Positions 19,804-36,380 are shown, numbered from the stretch's first letter. The stretch: 64,000 nt of DNA from Shewanella phaeophyticola (GCF_025398315.1 NZ_JAODOQ010000001.1:558001-622000), one strand, 5' to 3'. The notes: generated by a model from the sequence alone, not told the origin. Translations and numbers: made by a program.

Positions 19804-21092
19804 CGTATCACTCCATAGCGTTGCAACCACTGCGTTGCAATGACGTTTGTCCAGCTTGGGTGGGGCTCACTTAATGCGGGGCTACTGTCTAGATTAACGA
19901 TATTGGCACTTGGGTGTGACTGTAATGGTGGCTCAAACCAAGCCTGTTGCTTTGCTGGCAATTGCGATAACGCAAGCACGCTGGTGTCGCCCCACACTTT
20001 TGCTTGTTGCTTTTTTGCCTGAGCTTTTGGGCTGAGTAAAAAGTTAACCACTAATTTGGCGCTATCTGGGTGGGCGGCATTGTAAGTCATGGCAATAAAA
20101 TGGATGTTGCTTAAACTGCCGTCACGCATACGATAACTACGGGTGCTGTCTGGCAAATCAAAACGCGCGACAGCCGCGGGCACTTCGGCGGCTGAAAAGG
20201 TAAATGCCAGTGCCAGCTCGCCATCGCCCATTAATCGGCGCAGTGCTAAGCCGCTAGACATAAAATGTTGCCCTTTACGCCATAAGTTTGGATGCAAATC
20301 ATCTAAGTATTGCCAAAGTGGTGGTAATAATAATGCCTGGCTTTGAGCGCTAGCGGGTTGATAAAGCCTGTTTTTAATGGCATCAGGCTGACTGTTGTTA
20401 AGGGCTATTAACGCATATTTTAAAAAGCTCATGGCTAAAAAGTCAGGCGGCTTAGGGTAACTAAAACGCCCCGGATGTTGTTTTGCCCATAAGCTTAATT
20501 GTTGCAGTGTTTGTGGTGGCGTTTGGGTCAATAAGCTGTCGTAATAAAACGTCAGAGCCGCTTTGCCCCATGGCGCCTCCATGCCTTGAGTCGGTACGCC
20601 AAAATCGCGTGTCATGGCGGGGTTATTATCTGGATCGGTTAAGGCAAAGTTGGGCAATTGCATAACCCAGTTTGGCGCCAATAGTTGATGCTTTGCCATC
20701 GCAGCAAAGTTTTCGCCATTGATCCATACTAAATCGACTTTACCGTTATTATGGTTATTGGCAGATTTCTCTGCCAATACTCGGCTAACGGCTTCGCCTG
20801 TGTCGGTGAGTTTTACATGGTGTAATGTGATTTGGTATTGCTGCTTAACTTGCTCGGCAACCCACTGAATATAGCGATTGATTTGCGGATCGCCGCCCCA
20901 AGCATGAAAGTACACATCTTGATTTACACCACGCGCTTCAATCTGTTCCCATACCGCAAGCTGCTTGGTTTGTGCGTAAGCCACGCTGGTCCAAAGGCAG
21001 GCGTATACACTGATACCTAATGCCATAGCCGCGACAATATGCTTTTTTATGTTACAGATTTTACTGGAGAACATTGGCTTATCGAACCGCAT
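19800..21092 (-). CDS. ynjB: ABC transporter substrate-binding protein YnjB
   Basis: Periplasmic solute-binding protein of 430 residues. The signal peptide lies at about 17-40 (HIVAAMALGISVYACLWTSVAYA), followed by a large type-II-like binding fold. YFHAWGGDPQINRYIQWVAEQV and VDLVWINGENFAAMAKHQLL are typical of the YnjB family. The stop overlaps the ynjC start (GTGA). The ATG used here overlaps the upstream DUF547 stop by 14 bases; an internal ATG at 21074 would remove the overlap and is possible. Confidence 0.88.
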   Translation of the reverse strand: MRFDKPMFSSKICNIKKHIVAAMALGISVYACLWTSVAYAQTKQLAVWEQIEARGVNQDVYFHAWGGDPQINRYIQWVAEQVKQQYQITLHHVKLTDTGEAVSRVLAEKSANNHNNGKVDLVWINGENFAAMAKHQLLAPNWVMQLPNFALTDPDNNPAMTRDFGVPTQGMEAPWGKAALTFYYDSLLTQTPPQTLQQLSLWAKQHPGRFSYPKPPDFLAMSFLKYALIALNNSQPDAIKNRLYQPASAQSQALLLPPLWQYLDDLHPNLWRKGQHFMSSGLALRRLMGDGELALAFTFSAAEVPAAVARFDLPDSTRSYRMRDGSLSNIHFIAMTYNAAHPDSAKLVVNFLLSPKAQAKKQQAKVWGDTSVLALSQLPAKQQAWFEPPLQSHPSANIVNLDSSPALSEPHPSWTNVIATQWLQRYGVIR

Positions 21093-21931
21093 TTAACGAC
21101 CAGTTATAATCGAGAAAGTCGATATCTAATTGTTGTTTTTTTGCTGCCGCTTGCTGAACAGCATTGAGTTGTAATGTGTTAGGGTACAACAAAAAAAACG
21201 CTTCAATAGAATCCGCCCCGGCAAAGCCTTGAGTAAAGTCATCGCCATACCATTTAAAAATGGCAGACAAATAAATCGTGTCGCCTTTGGCATAATTACG
21301 ACTAGTGTCAGCTAAAAAACGCTTGGTTTGTGCATCGAGTTGCTGCTCGAGCTTAGCACCGGTATAGGCTTCTTCTAGCAGGGCTGGGCAGCCAATACTT
21401 GCACAATTTACCGCAAAATGAATTCTCGGGTCATTGTATCTGTCGCTGCCGCAGAATAAGCTTGTGCTCAATGTCATTGAGGCTGCGGGTTTTGCCAAGC
21501 AAAGGAATAAAGCTTTTGTCCCAAGGCGAGCTAAAAAATCCGCCGAGATCTTTTATCGATTCAATATCTGGATATTTAGTTAAGATGAGCTCAACGGTCC
21601 AGGCGTTGTAGGCATTGATGAGCATGGCCAATTGTGTTGATTTATCCCATGCATCAAATTGCGTCTGACTGATGCTGCTCAACTGCTTGAGGTAGCTTTG
21701 CAGTTGAGTGCGTTGCAGCTGCATTGCTGCATAATCTACCGCGCTACTACTGCCATGATTAATCGGCTTTACGTGCTGACTCACCAGAGCTTGCCATTGT
21801 TGGTGTAAGGCCTGCTCAGTTGTTGCTGGAATTGCATCTGCAGCCATACTGATTTGACTGAATAGTAAGGTGCTAAAGAGTAGGGGTGCAATGACAACAC
21901 TTTTGATAAATGCCTTGAATATTGTGTTCAT
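21079..21931 (-). pseudogene. Exported DUF547 protein, frameshifted as read
   Basis: DUF547 family, function unknown; often found near redox or thiol genes. The start MNTIFKAFIKS at 21931 leads into a signal peptide (to about residue 31, ISMAADA). The first frame carries AMLINAYNAWTVELIL and ends shortly after SLNDIEHKLI. The second frame picks up GSDRYNDPRIHFAVNCASIGCPAL, the family core with two cysteines. One extra base at about 21450 accounts for the break. The repaired product is about 283 residues and is immediately followed by ynjB. Confidence 0.82.
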
Positions 21932-22012
21932 TTTATTTGGCTCTCTTACTGCGATTGGCATCATCCCTTGCCGGGCAGTTTGCTATTGATTCACGCGTGT
22001 TTCATTAAATAT

Positions 22013-22040
22013 GCGTCAGTTAATCAGGGTTAACTGACGC
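22013..22040. terminator. Stem-loop downstream of the flavoreductase gene
   Basis: GCGTCAGTTAA (22013-22023) pairs perfectly with TTAACTGACGC (22030-22040). On the minus strand it is followed by an AT-rich but not pure-T stretch. It sits between the flavoreductase stop and the DUF547 start, so it may separate or attenuate two transcription units. Confidence 0.5.
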
Positions 22041-22065
22041 TATCATTGTGTCGTCTTTTAAGGGA

Positions 22066-24220
22066 TTAACCACGGCGCCATGTGTGGTATTTTTCTAACC
22101 AACGCAACACAGTTGCTGGGGCATGGTTACGTTTCCATTCTCCGGCAGCGTACTTGTTGCCTTCGGCTCATGTTGGGTAACTGTGGATGGTGCCTAAAAT
22201 CTTGTTAAGCCCTAGGCCGTGTTTCATCGCTAATACAAACTCAGCAATTAAATCACCAGCGTGCTCTGACACCACGGTGACGCCTAAAATTTTATCTTTC
22301 CCCTTAGGCGTAATGACTTTAATAAACCCTTCGGTAGCACTGTCGGTAATGGCACGATCAAGCTCGGCAAAATCAAAACGAGTCACTTCGTAATCAATAC
22401 CTTGTTGCTTGGCTTCATATTCGTTTATACCCACGCGCGCCACTTCTGGATCGATAAAGGTGGTGCCTGGAATAACGCGATAGTCGACTTTAAACTTTTT
22501 CAGGTGCCCAAATAGTCCATTTACTGCAGCGTACCAGCCTTGATGTGCTGCCACATGGGTAAATTGATATGGCTTCAACAATGTCGCCAGCGGCATAAAT
22601 ATTAGGATACAAGGTTTCTAAATATTCATTGGTTTGAATGGTGCGGTTGGTTTCAATACCTAACTCTTCTAGTCCATAACCACTTAAGCGTGCACTACGA
22701 CCGACGGCACATAAAAGCTGGTCGTACTCTAACGCTAGTTCTTGCTCTTGATGTTTAACGATAAGGTATTTTTTACCTTCGCGCAGTTCACAGCGCAGCG
22801 CTTGGTGTGAGGTTAAAATATTAACGCCGCTATTACGTAATGCTTGGGTAGCAAACTCAGACACTTCAAGATCTTCTTTGATCATGATGCGCTCAGCCAT
22901 TTCAACTTGAGTGACTTGTGAGCCTAAACGGGCAAAGCTTTGGGCAAGCTCAGAGCCAATTGAATCGCCGCCAAGTACCACTAATTTTTGTGGTGCAGTA
23001 TCGAGTTTGGCAAACTCGTCCCATAAGGTGTCACTGGTAACATAACCGACTTCTTCAATGCCCGGTAATGGCGGCACAAATGGTCGAGCGCCGGTGGCTA
23101 TCACAATGCTACGCGCGGTTAAGCGAGTGGTGTTCCCGTCTGGGTAGGTAATTTCGACTGTCCATGGGTCGATTAACTTGCCGTACCCCTTAACAACATC
23201 AACCCCTAAATTGGTGTAACGCTCAACACTGTCGTGTGGGGCAATATCGGCAACCACTTGGTGTACTCGAGTCATGACTTTTTTAAACGAAAACTCAGGT
23301 GTGCTGTCTTCTAAGCCGTAATGATGGGCATTACGTATTTGCTCGGCTATTTTGGCACTCTTAATAATGGCTTTACTGGGCACACAGCCATAGTTTAAGC
23401 AGTCGCCACCCATTTCTCCGGCTTCAATTAAGGTCACCTTAGCTTTTACAGCGGCGGCAATATAACTGGTGACAAGACCGCCCGCACCTGCACCAATCAC
23501 AATCATATTTCGGTCAAATTTAGTGGGTTTAGTCCAGTTGCTGTACACGCGACGTTTTTTAATCATATTGACGATGGCCTTAGCGATAAGTGGGAATAAG
23601 CCTAATAGGGCAAATGACACAATTAGGTTGAACGATAAAATGTTAGACAGACTGTCGATTTGCGCTAATTGAGTCCCGGCATTGACGTAGACGAAGGTGC
23701 CTAAAAACATACCGACTTGGCTTACCCAATAGAAAGTCCACGATTTAAACGCAGTCACGCCCATCAGCATGTTGATTAAAAAGAACGGGAAAATAGGCAC
23801 TAACCGTAGAGTGAATAGATAAAAGCCACCTTCTTTTTCAATTCCGGCATCAATGGCCGCTAAACGCTCTGGAAAGCGTTGTTTAATGGAGTCGCGTAAT
23901 AAGTAACGCGACACTAAAAAGGCGAGTGTGGCACCAATGCTTGATGCAAATGAGGCAATAATTAAGCCTTCGACGATGCCAAATAACGCACCTGAGGCGA
24001 TGGTAAGAATCGCCGCGCCAGGTAAGGACAATGCAGTGACTGCCACATACAATGCAAAGAAGCCACCGATGACTAATACCGGTGATTCTTGGCGCAGTTG
24101 GCTGAATTGCTCCATTGAGCCTTTAAGGCCATCAAGTGTGAGCAATTGGTTTAAATTAAAGTGGAAAAATAACCCCACCAGTGTTGCTGCAATAATTAGT
24201 AATACGATTTTTTTCAACAT
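22066..24220 (-). pseudogene. TVP38/DedA-like membrane domain fused to FAD-disulfide oxidoreductase, broken as read
   Basis: Fusion of about 717 residues. Residues 1-225 form a TVP38/TMEM64 (SNARE-associated) membrane domain (LSLPGAAILTIASGALFG; LVSRYLL). The rest is a class I pyridine-nucleotide disulfide oxidoreductase: FAD motif VIGAGAGGLVTSYIAA, redox pair CLNYGC, NAD region VVLGGDSIGSELAQ, and AAGD near the end. One extra base at about 22574 shifts the frame within AAGDI/PYQFTHVAAHQG. An in-frame TGA at 22168-22170 interrupts YPT/AEGNKYAAGEWKR, which continues to a TAA at 22066. It starts 11 bp after the TonB receptor, so the two are cotranscribed. Confidence 0.85.
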
Positions 24221-24231
24221 GTTTTATAGCC

Positions 24232-26617
24232 TTAAAATGAATGCTGCAATGTCAGGGTGGCATTAATCGGTAACTCAGGGTAAACCAAGGTAGAACCAAA
24301 ATAACCGCCTTCAAATACAGGGCGCCAGTTCTTTTGGTCTGTGACGTTATTCACGTCAAGTCTTACACTGGTTTGTTCGCTAAAGTCATAACGAGTATTG
24401 ATATTGAGCGTGTATTGATCGCGAATATACACAGTCGCTAAATAGTCCAATGGATAACTCTTGGTATATAGACCGGAGAAACCGGCTTTCCATTTCTCAG
24501 TAATGGCAATTCCGCCATTAATTGTGAGCGATTGTTCAGGTAAACCTTGTACGCGGCTATTTGATGGCGCGAATGAGGCAAAATTGGGTGCGCCTATTCC
24601 GGTGCCTGCAATGATATCTGGACGTGAATTATCAAAGGCATCGGCGACTTGAACCGTATCTTGGCTACTGGCTGAATTATCATAACGAGCATCTAAATAA
24701 CTGTAACCCGCACTAAACCAATAAGGGTCTGCATCATAAAAGGCTTGTGCTTCAAATCCTTTAGTGCGAATACCTGTATTGCTGCCATCACGATTTCGCA
24801 AACTGCGTTTTTGATCAAACACTGCTGCATCGACATACCAGGCACTATCGTTTGGCGAATATTTAATTCCCACTTCGGTTAAGGTGTTTTCGGTAGCAAA
24901 GTTTTGACTGCTAATTTGATTATTGGCGCCTAATGTGGTGCCGCCCGCCATGCTGTTTGAGGTGGATTCGTTATAACTGGCACTGGCATAAGTGGTGATA
25001 AAGTCGCTCAGTTGATAGCTAATACTAATTTGCCCAGATTCGAGCATTTCATTAATTGAATCACTGGCGGCGATTTGCCCTTGGGGTGCTAAGGCATCTC
25101 GAGCCTCAACATCATAAAAGTCGGCACGATACCCTATGCTGGTCGATAATTTATCGGTCCATTGACTATTGTGTTGAATGGCTAAGCCTGTTTGCCAGCT
25201 GGTTGAGTCTGTAGTGTCTGATAATGAATAGTCGCCGTTGCCATCACCATCAATGTCGTATTGTGCCCCCGGTGACACAAACACCCCTGGGCGCAGTTCA
25301 ACTAGCCTGGTTTGTTGTTCTGCAGTCAATGGGATTCGGCGATTTTCAATTGAGTACTGTTAAATCGATGGGTAAATCGGCTTCGGTGGTAAATTGGCTG
25401 TAACCTAACACCTTGTTGTAGCGTATGTCGGCGGCAACAATAGTGCTTTGATCATTATTCCATTGATAGGCTAGCTCAACTCGGTTTTGTGCAGTGTCAG
25501 CGCCATCGATGATTTCAACAAAACTGTTTTGGGCAATTTCTTCACGTTCTAAGTGCTGATAGTAAGTGATATTTTTAAAGGTGGCTTTATCGCTTAACTC
25601 ACGCACGTAGGTACTGTGAACGATAAACGTTTGCGCGTTATTGATGTTGTCAGGATCGGTCAGTACCTGGCTGCGATCTATTTTTACTAACCCAGTCGGT
25701 GACACAATGGCATTAGCGCCTGGTATGGTGCTGCCATTAGGTTGAACGCCTTGACCAGTCACATATAAGCCATCATCAATTAATGCTTGGGTTGGGCGGT
25801 TTATCCCAGCGTTGTCGGTAAAATCGACATCATAATATTCGACATTGATGTCCCAGGTGCTGGCATCGTCTGGTAATAGGCGAAATGCTGCAAAAATACT
25901 GTCGCTTTGAAAACCTGAGTAATCATAATAGCTGCCATTATCGATATGCTCGACACTTAACCGCACGCCACTTTGCTCTTCGACGATATCTGTTGCTACA
26001 TCTAATTGAGCACGGTAATGATCCCAACTGCCGGCAGAAGCGGTAAGGTTAGCAAATTTGTCATTAGTGGGTGCTACTTTTGAGTGTACATTAACAAAGC
26101 CACCGTTACGTTGGCTGGTGCCTAGCAATACGGGTGGCGCACCTTTTACCACATCTATTTGATCTATGGCATTAAAGGACATAGGAATGCCGAAACCATT
26201 ATTTCCTGCTTGGCGACGCACACCGTCTTGGTATAACTCACCTAACTGACCACGAATAGTCGGCAAGCTTGATGCGCCAAAGCCGCTAGCCGAATAACTA
26301 TTAGGGCTGACTTTTTGAATATCTGACAAGTCGATGATATTAAGCTGTTCAATCATCTCGCTGGTGATCGGGGTGACCGAGCGGGCAATATCTTTAAGCG
26401 CAATCCCATCACCAAATGAGCCATCAACGGTGCTGTTTTTAGGTGATAAACCTTTATCGTTAATCGCTTTGCCTGAGACATGAATAACTTCGATAGCTGA
26501 AGTGTCATCAGCGACGACAGTTAACGAAGAGAATAAGGCTAAGCCAACAGCCAATGCTGTTAATGAGCGGTTTGGATAACGATAAATAGGCATAATTTTT
26601 TCTGCTTTAATGAACAT
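24232..26617 (-). pseudogene. TonB-dependent outer-membrane receptor, frameshifted as read
   Basis: Siderophore-type receptor, about 794 residues when repaired. A signal peptide is followed by a plug domain (SVTPITSEMIEQLNIIDLSDIQKVSPN; LPTIRGQLGELYQDGVRR; IDVVKGAPPVLLG) and a beta barrel ending in LQHSF with a terminal Phe. The frame breaks near 25360 between ADLPIDLT and YSIENRRIPLTAEQQ, consistent with one extra base. No Fur box is evident upstream, so iron regulation is not supported by sequence. It is the first gene of the accessory cluster running to 15878; the ligand is unknown. Confidence 0.85.
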
Positions 26618-26826
26618 GGCCTAAAAGACCCACTAACGACGGTATTTATTACAACAATCTTATGCCAAATAAAGTCAGTTTAGAATTAAATGGAATAAGT
26701 GGTTGTGCAACATAATTTTGCTTGGCTCGGTCAATTAGGCGCAGATTAACGCGTTAATCTGACAGGGTTAGTCTAGCTTATTAATCACTCAGCAGAATGA
26801 GTTTTATTTATATTTTTTAAGGAATT

Positions 26827-27243
26827 ATGATGCAAACAACACTAAATAGCGACGTTCAAAGTAAATTGCAATGGTCGTTACTGTCTCTTCGTCTTGGCGT
26901 TTTTATCGTGATGCTAGTGTGGACATTGGATAAATTTGTTAATCCTGGCCACAGCATGAAGATATTTGAGAAGTTTTACGGAATAGGCGGGGTGAGTGAA
27001 GTCGCAGCGTATGTCATGGGTGGATTACAATTGCTATTGGTGTTTGCCTTTGTACTTGGGATTAAAAAACGCATCACTTACGGTGTGATTTTCTTAATGC
27101 ATGGTGCTTCTACATTATCGGCATTTAATCAATATTTTGATGCATTTAATAACTTATTGTTTTTTGCAGCATGGCCAATGTGAGCCGCATGTTTTGCCTT
27201 GTACTTGCTAAGAGAGCAAGACACTAAGTTTACGGTAAAATAA
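26827..27243 (+). pseudogene. Small DoxX-like membrane protein with in-frame TGA
   Basis: Four-helix membrane protein of 138 residues if read through. As read it stops at a TGA (27181-27183) after LLFFAAWPM. The same frame continues AACFALYLLREQDTKFTVK to a TAA at 27241, completing a fourth helix. The rest looks intact (LRLGVFIVMLVWTLDKFVNPGHSMKIFEKFYGIGG) and an AAGGA ribosome site precedes the ATG. It resembles DoxX-type proteins but I cannot assign a function. It diverges from the TonB receptor gene. Confidence 0.65.
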
Positions 27244-27263
27244 CCATGTAGTTATTCGTATTT

Positions 27264-27296
27264 CAGGCCAGCATTTGCTGGCCTGATGTGTTTTAG
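27264..27296 (+). terminator. Terminator after the DoxX-like gene
   Basis: CAGGCCAGC (27264-27272) pairs with GCTGGCCTG (27277-27285) over a four-base loop, followed by ATGTGTTTTA. The stem is strong and the T tract weak. The following 27296-27512 stretch shows no gene. Confidence 0.65.
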
Positions 27297-27512
27297 TGGC
27301 TTATTCCCAGCGATTTGACGCTATCCTATAAGCTTGTGCTGCATACTATGCCAATTGCACCTCGCTGAACAAAACAACTTTTGCTCACAAAGAGTGATAA
27401 GCTATAAGAAGTACAATACGAAATCTGTTATCTTTATGTTAATGATGATATTTTGGATCAATAAGTTGATGAAACAGAGCGCTATCACGTCCACTTATAG
27501 GGTGAAAGTTCT

Positions 27513-28177
27513 ATGATAAAAACACCAGTGAGCGAGTTGCTTGACGATTTGCGCTTAATTGATATTGGCATGGAGTTGTTTGTTGAGATCCATTTTGCCA
27601 ATGGTAAAAAAGTCCAATCTCGCTCGAGTTTGATTGGATTTCAAATCAATCGCTTTCTTTTGATTGAATATCCCACTAAAGATTTTTCTGAAGCATATCA
27701 GCATATGTTAGCCAATGCTGAGATAGTGGTGAGAGCGATGACCAACAGTGGTTTTAAAGACATCATTGCCTTCAAATCGACTATTTTGTCTGTTGTTAAT
27801 CTCCCTGTGCGCATGCTGTGTTTGAGCGTGCCAAAATCGATTACTAAGAAAAAAGTTAGGGAGCAGTTGCGAGTCGATATTGAGCAAGATGTGTTTATTA
27901 TGCACAACGACAATAAAATCATTGCAAAAATGCTCGATTTTTCTTTGACGGGTTGCTTTGTCACTTTAGCACCTAAATCAATGGCTCTTGAACAAGATGC
28001 AGAGATAGATGTGGCCATTTCTATCGATGAAAACTTGTCTGGCATTTTAACCGGACCGCGGTTAAGGTGCAGCAGTTTGACGCTGAGATGACGGTAGGGG
28101 TTAAGTTTTCAGATGAACACCCAGAATTAAAAAATAAACTGTTTAGCCATTTTTTAGTGAGCACAGCGAATAAATAA
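27513..28177 (+). pseudogene. PilZ-domain (YcgR-like) c-di-GMP binding protein, frameshifted as read
   Basis: Likely c-di-GMP effector. The N-terminal half (1-105) resembles the YcgR/flagellar-brake domain. The C-terminal PilZ domain carries REQLRVDI (arginine motif) and DFSLTGC (DxSxxG motif). The first frame ends in an unrelated tail after GILTG. The next frame continues AVKVQQFDAEMTVGVKFSDEHPELKNKLFSHFLVSTANK to 28177. Restoring one base near 28055 (GGACC to GGAACC) joins them, giving about 221 residues. No flagellar genes are adjacent. Confidence 0.8.
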
Positions 28178-28306
28178 TTACCGCGTTTAGGGCAAAAAAA
28201 TGCGCATCATATAAATGCGCTAAAATTCACAAGCAAACTCGGGACATTATTTGATTTATTAGCCTACGATGAGTCACTCAATCACAGGCTATATTGGTTT
28301 ATCTCA

Positions 28307-34166
<5,860 letters not shown>

Positions 34167-34461
34167 ACAAAAAACCCCCTAAACCTCTACTAGATACGAC
34201 TCGGGGTAAATGTGAAACATTCCATAGATATGCACCCGAACCATTCAAATTAAACCGAGAATGCATAAAGGTCAAACCAAAAAAATGCAACAAACTGAAA
34301 TATAATTACCAAAAAAATGGATTTACCCATTAAACTTACGTTAACGTAAACTGTAGATTTGGCGCTATAACCTTATGAATAAAAACAATTTAAATATTAT
34401 TTCAAACATATAGCTACTTTTTAGCAACAAAAGCAGAGGATTGTTTTTGAATTAAAAATAG

Positions 34462-34521
34462 TGAATTTTATTTCAAATACAGTTGCTGGGTAAAAAATTA
34501 CTCTAAATGAGTAAATATTCA
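34462..34521. promoter_or_regulatory. Candidate ArgR boxes upstream of gltB and yhcC
   Basis: TGAATTTTATTTCA (34462-34475) and TGAGTAAATATTCA (34508-34521) each match the ARG-box core TGAAT-N4-ATTCA with one mismatch. A weaker half-match starts at 34487, 21 bp before the second box, which is the spacing of a canonical ArgR pair. E. coli gltBDF is repressed by ArgR. The sites lie about 300 bp from the gltB start and about 165 bp from yhcC. AT-rich sequence makes chance matches possible. The rest of the 519-base gap shows no gene. Confidence 0.35.
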
Positions 34522-34685
34522 TTTTTATTAATTTATTTCATGTTGGGATGTTTTAAACATTTTTGCGACATAGCGCAGAGTTTCGTGTTTGCTGAGTTTA
34601 AATGGAGGTTTTATTGATTTAGCACCGAGACAGGTGTTTAAGTGATCCATAAACTAGCGCCCTTTTAGTTGGAGAGGGGAGCCAG

Positions 34686-35651
34686 ATGGGCTTGGATGAC
34701 TACGTTAATACATTTGGTTCTTATTGCAAGCGTCAATATGGTGAAAGAATAAAAAAACTGACCATTGATGCTGAATTTACCTGCCCTAATCGAGATGGCA
34801 CATTAGGGCTTGGAGGCTGCACATTTTGTAATGTGGCGTCTTTTAATGCTCAGCAAGGGCAAACTTTGTCGATTCCAGTGCAACTTGCTGATGGTAAAGT
34901 GCGTGCTCACTCGAAAGCTCAATGTGCTAATCAGTCGCGACCCGCCCCAGTCTCATCAAGTAAATACATTGCTTACTTTCAAGCTTATACCAGTACATAC
35001 GATGAATTTAATCACCTAAAGCAAAAATATGACCTTGCAATTGAAGATAAGCATGTGGTGGGATTACACATTGGTACTCGGCCTGATTGTGTCCCTGATG
35101 AGGTTCTCGACTTACTCGTTGAATATCAAAAAAGTGGCTTAGATGTATGGCTAGAACTAGGTCTGCAAACCAGTAACAATCACACACTGAAAAAAATTAA
35201 TCGTGGTCACCAGTTGACGGAGTATCGTCAAACTGTGATAGCAGCGAGATCGCGGGGGATTAAAGTGTGTACCCATTTGATTTTAGGTTTACCCGGCGAA
35301 ACCACTACAGACTACTTAAACAGCTTAAAAACGGTACTCGGCATTGGTGTCGATGGCATTAAGCTTCATCCATTACATATTGTTGAAGGGAGTACCATGG
35401 CCAAGCAGTGGCATTATAAGCCAATGCCTTTATTAACATTAAATGAATATGCCTCTGCAGCCGCAATGCTTATTCGTCATACGCCTGAACACATCATTTA
35501 CCACCGTGTTACCGCGTATGCGAAAAAGCCAATGTTGCTCGCTCCAGACTGGTGTGCATTTCGCTGGGATGGTTTAGTCGCTATTGTGGATGAACTTAGA
35601 GAGTATGGTGGCCAAGGAAGTGCGCTCAATGGTGCATATAAAACGGCTTAA
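34686..35651 (+). CDS. yhcC: Radical SAM protein, YhcC family (TIGR01212)
   Basis: 321-residue radical SAM enzyme of unknown substrate. The SAM/4Fe-4S cysteines are in FTCPNRDGTLGLGGCTFCN (about 28-46), a wider first spacing that is typical of this family. LELGLQTSNNHTLKKINRGH and THLILGLPGETTTDYLNSL are further family blocks. GGAGAGGGG lies just before the ATG. It diverges from gltB and precedes hptA, matching the E. coli order gltB-yhcC-arcB. Confidence 0.9.
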   Translation: MGLDDYVNTFGSYCKRQYGERIKKLTIDAEFTCPNRDGTLGLGGCTFCNVASFNAQQGQTLSIPVQLADGKVRAHSKAQCANQSRPAPVSSSKYIAYFQAYTSTYDEFNHLKQKYDLAIEDKHVVGLHIGTRPDCVPDEVLDLLVEYQKSGLDVWLELGLQTSNNHTLKKINRGHQLTEYRQTVIAARSRGIKVCTHLILGLPGETTTDYLNSLKTVLGIGVDGIKLHPLHIVEGSTMAKQWHYKPMPLLTLNEYASAAAMLIRHTPEHIIYHRVTAYAKKPMLLAPDWCAFRWDGLVAIVDELREYGGQGSALNGAYKTA

Positions 35652-35867
35652 TGTACATTATTGGTTGTTTAACATTCGACTTGGTTGAAAAAAATCAAAA
35701 TGAGTTCTTTTTAAACATAGGTAATACCAGTGAAAAAGTGGTGTTAATAGGTTGTTATTATTTGAGATAAAAGTGGTGCTATTCATGTTCAAGCCTTGCA
35801 TAGGCTATTTTACTCGGTATTATGTTTTGTAATTTTATAGAGTTAGAATTCTTACAGAGGTGCCACA

Positions 35868-36233
35868 ATGGCCACAACGCAGTTAGACTCAATATTGGAT
35901 CTCAACACCCTTGAGCAATATATCAGCGCGATCGGTGCTGGGACGTTATTAAAAAGCGTAGTGCTATTTGAGCAGCTAATGCCTGAATATGTTAGCAGCT
36001 TAGTGAAAGCTGAAGATGTAAACGATAAAGATACTTTATGTGCAGAAGCGCATAAGTTTAAAGGCGCAGCAGGTTCTGTTGGCTTAAAACGTATTCAACG
36101 TTTTGCTCAGTTATTACAACACAGCGAAGACGCAAATTGGGATGCCGACCATAAAACCTGGTTAGCAGAAATCGTTGAACATGCCGCTAAAGATTTACAA
36201 CAACTTAAAGCATACCTAGAGGCAAAAGCTTAA
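35868..36233 (+). CDS. hptA: Stand-alone HPt phosphotransfer protein (ArcB HPt homologue)
   Basis: 121-residue four-helix HPt domain with phospho-accepting His62 in EAHKFKGAAGSVGLKRI. It resembles the C-terminal domain of E. coli ArcB and occupies the arcB position next to yhcC. In Shewanella oneidensis the corresponding protein, HptA, passes phosphate to ArcA while the sensor kinase is encoded elsewhere. No kinase or receiver gene is adjacent here. AGAGG precedes the ATG and a strong terminator follows. Confidence 0.92.
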   Translation: MATTQLDSILDLNTLEQYISAIGAGTLLKSVVLFEQLMPEYVSSLVKAEDVNDKDTLCAEAHKFKGAAGSVGLKRIQRFAQLLQHSEDANWDADHKTWLAEIVEHAAKDLQQLKAYLEAKA

Positions 36234-36255
36234 TCGCCCTTTAGTTTGCTTAACC

Positions 36256-36286
36256 TAAAAAGCCTCTATTAATGAGGCTTTTTTTA
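36256..36286 (+). terminator. Terminator after hptA
   Basis: AAAAGCCTC (36257-36265) pairs with GAGGCTTTT (36274-36282) over an eight-base loop and is followed by more Ts. This is a standard rho-independent terminator. Confidence 0.88.
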
Positions 36287-36380
36287 TGGGCGTATGTCGC
36301 ATTTATACTTATCTGTCACTTGTTATTTTGCCGTATTTAATTCATTATTTGAATCAACATCGGTAAGGGTAATCGTTAAA

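Noticed and set aside
24232..26826. Fur box or TPP riboswitch controlling the TonB/YnjBCD cluster
   Set aside because: No recognisable Fur palindrome and no THI-box consensus was found in the upstream region.
27334..27516. 60-residue ORF before the PilZ gene
   Set aside because: No ribosome site, unusual composition and no family resemblance; it lies in an intergenic gap.
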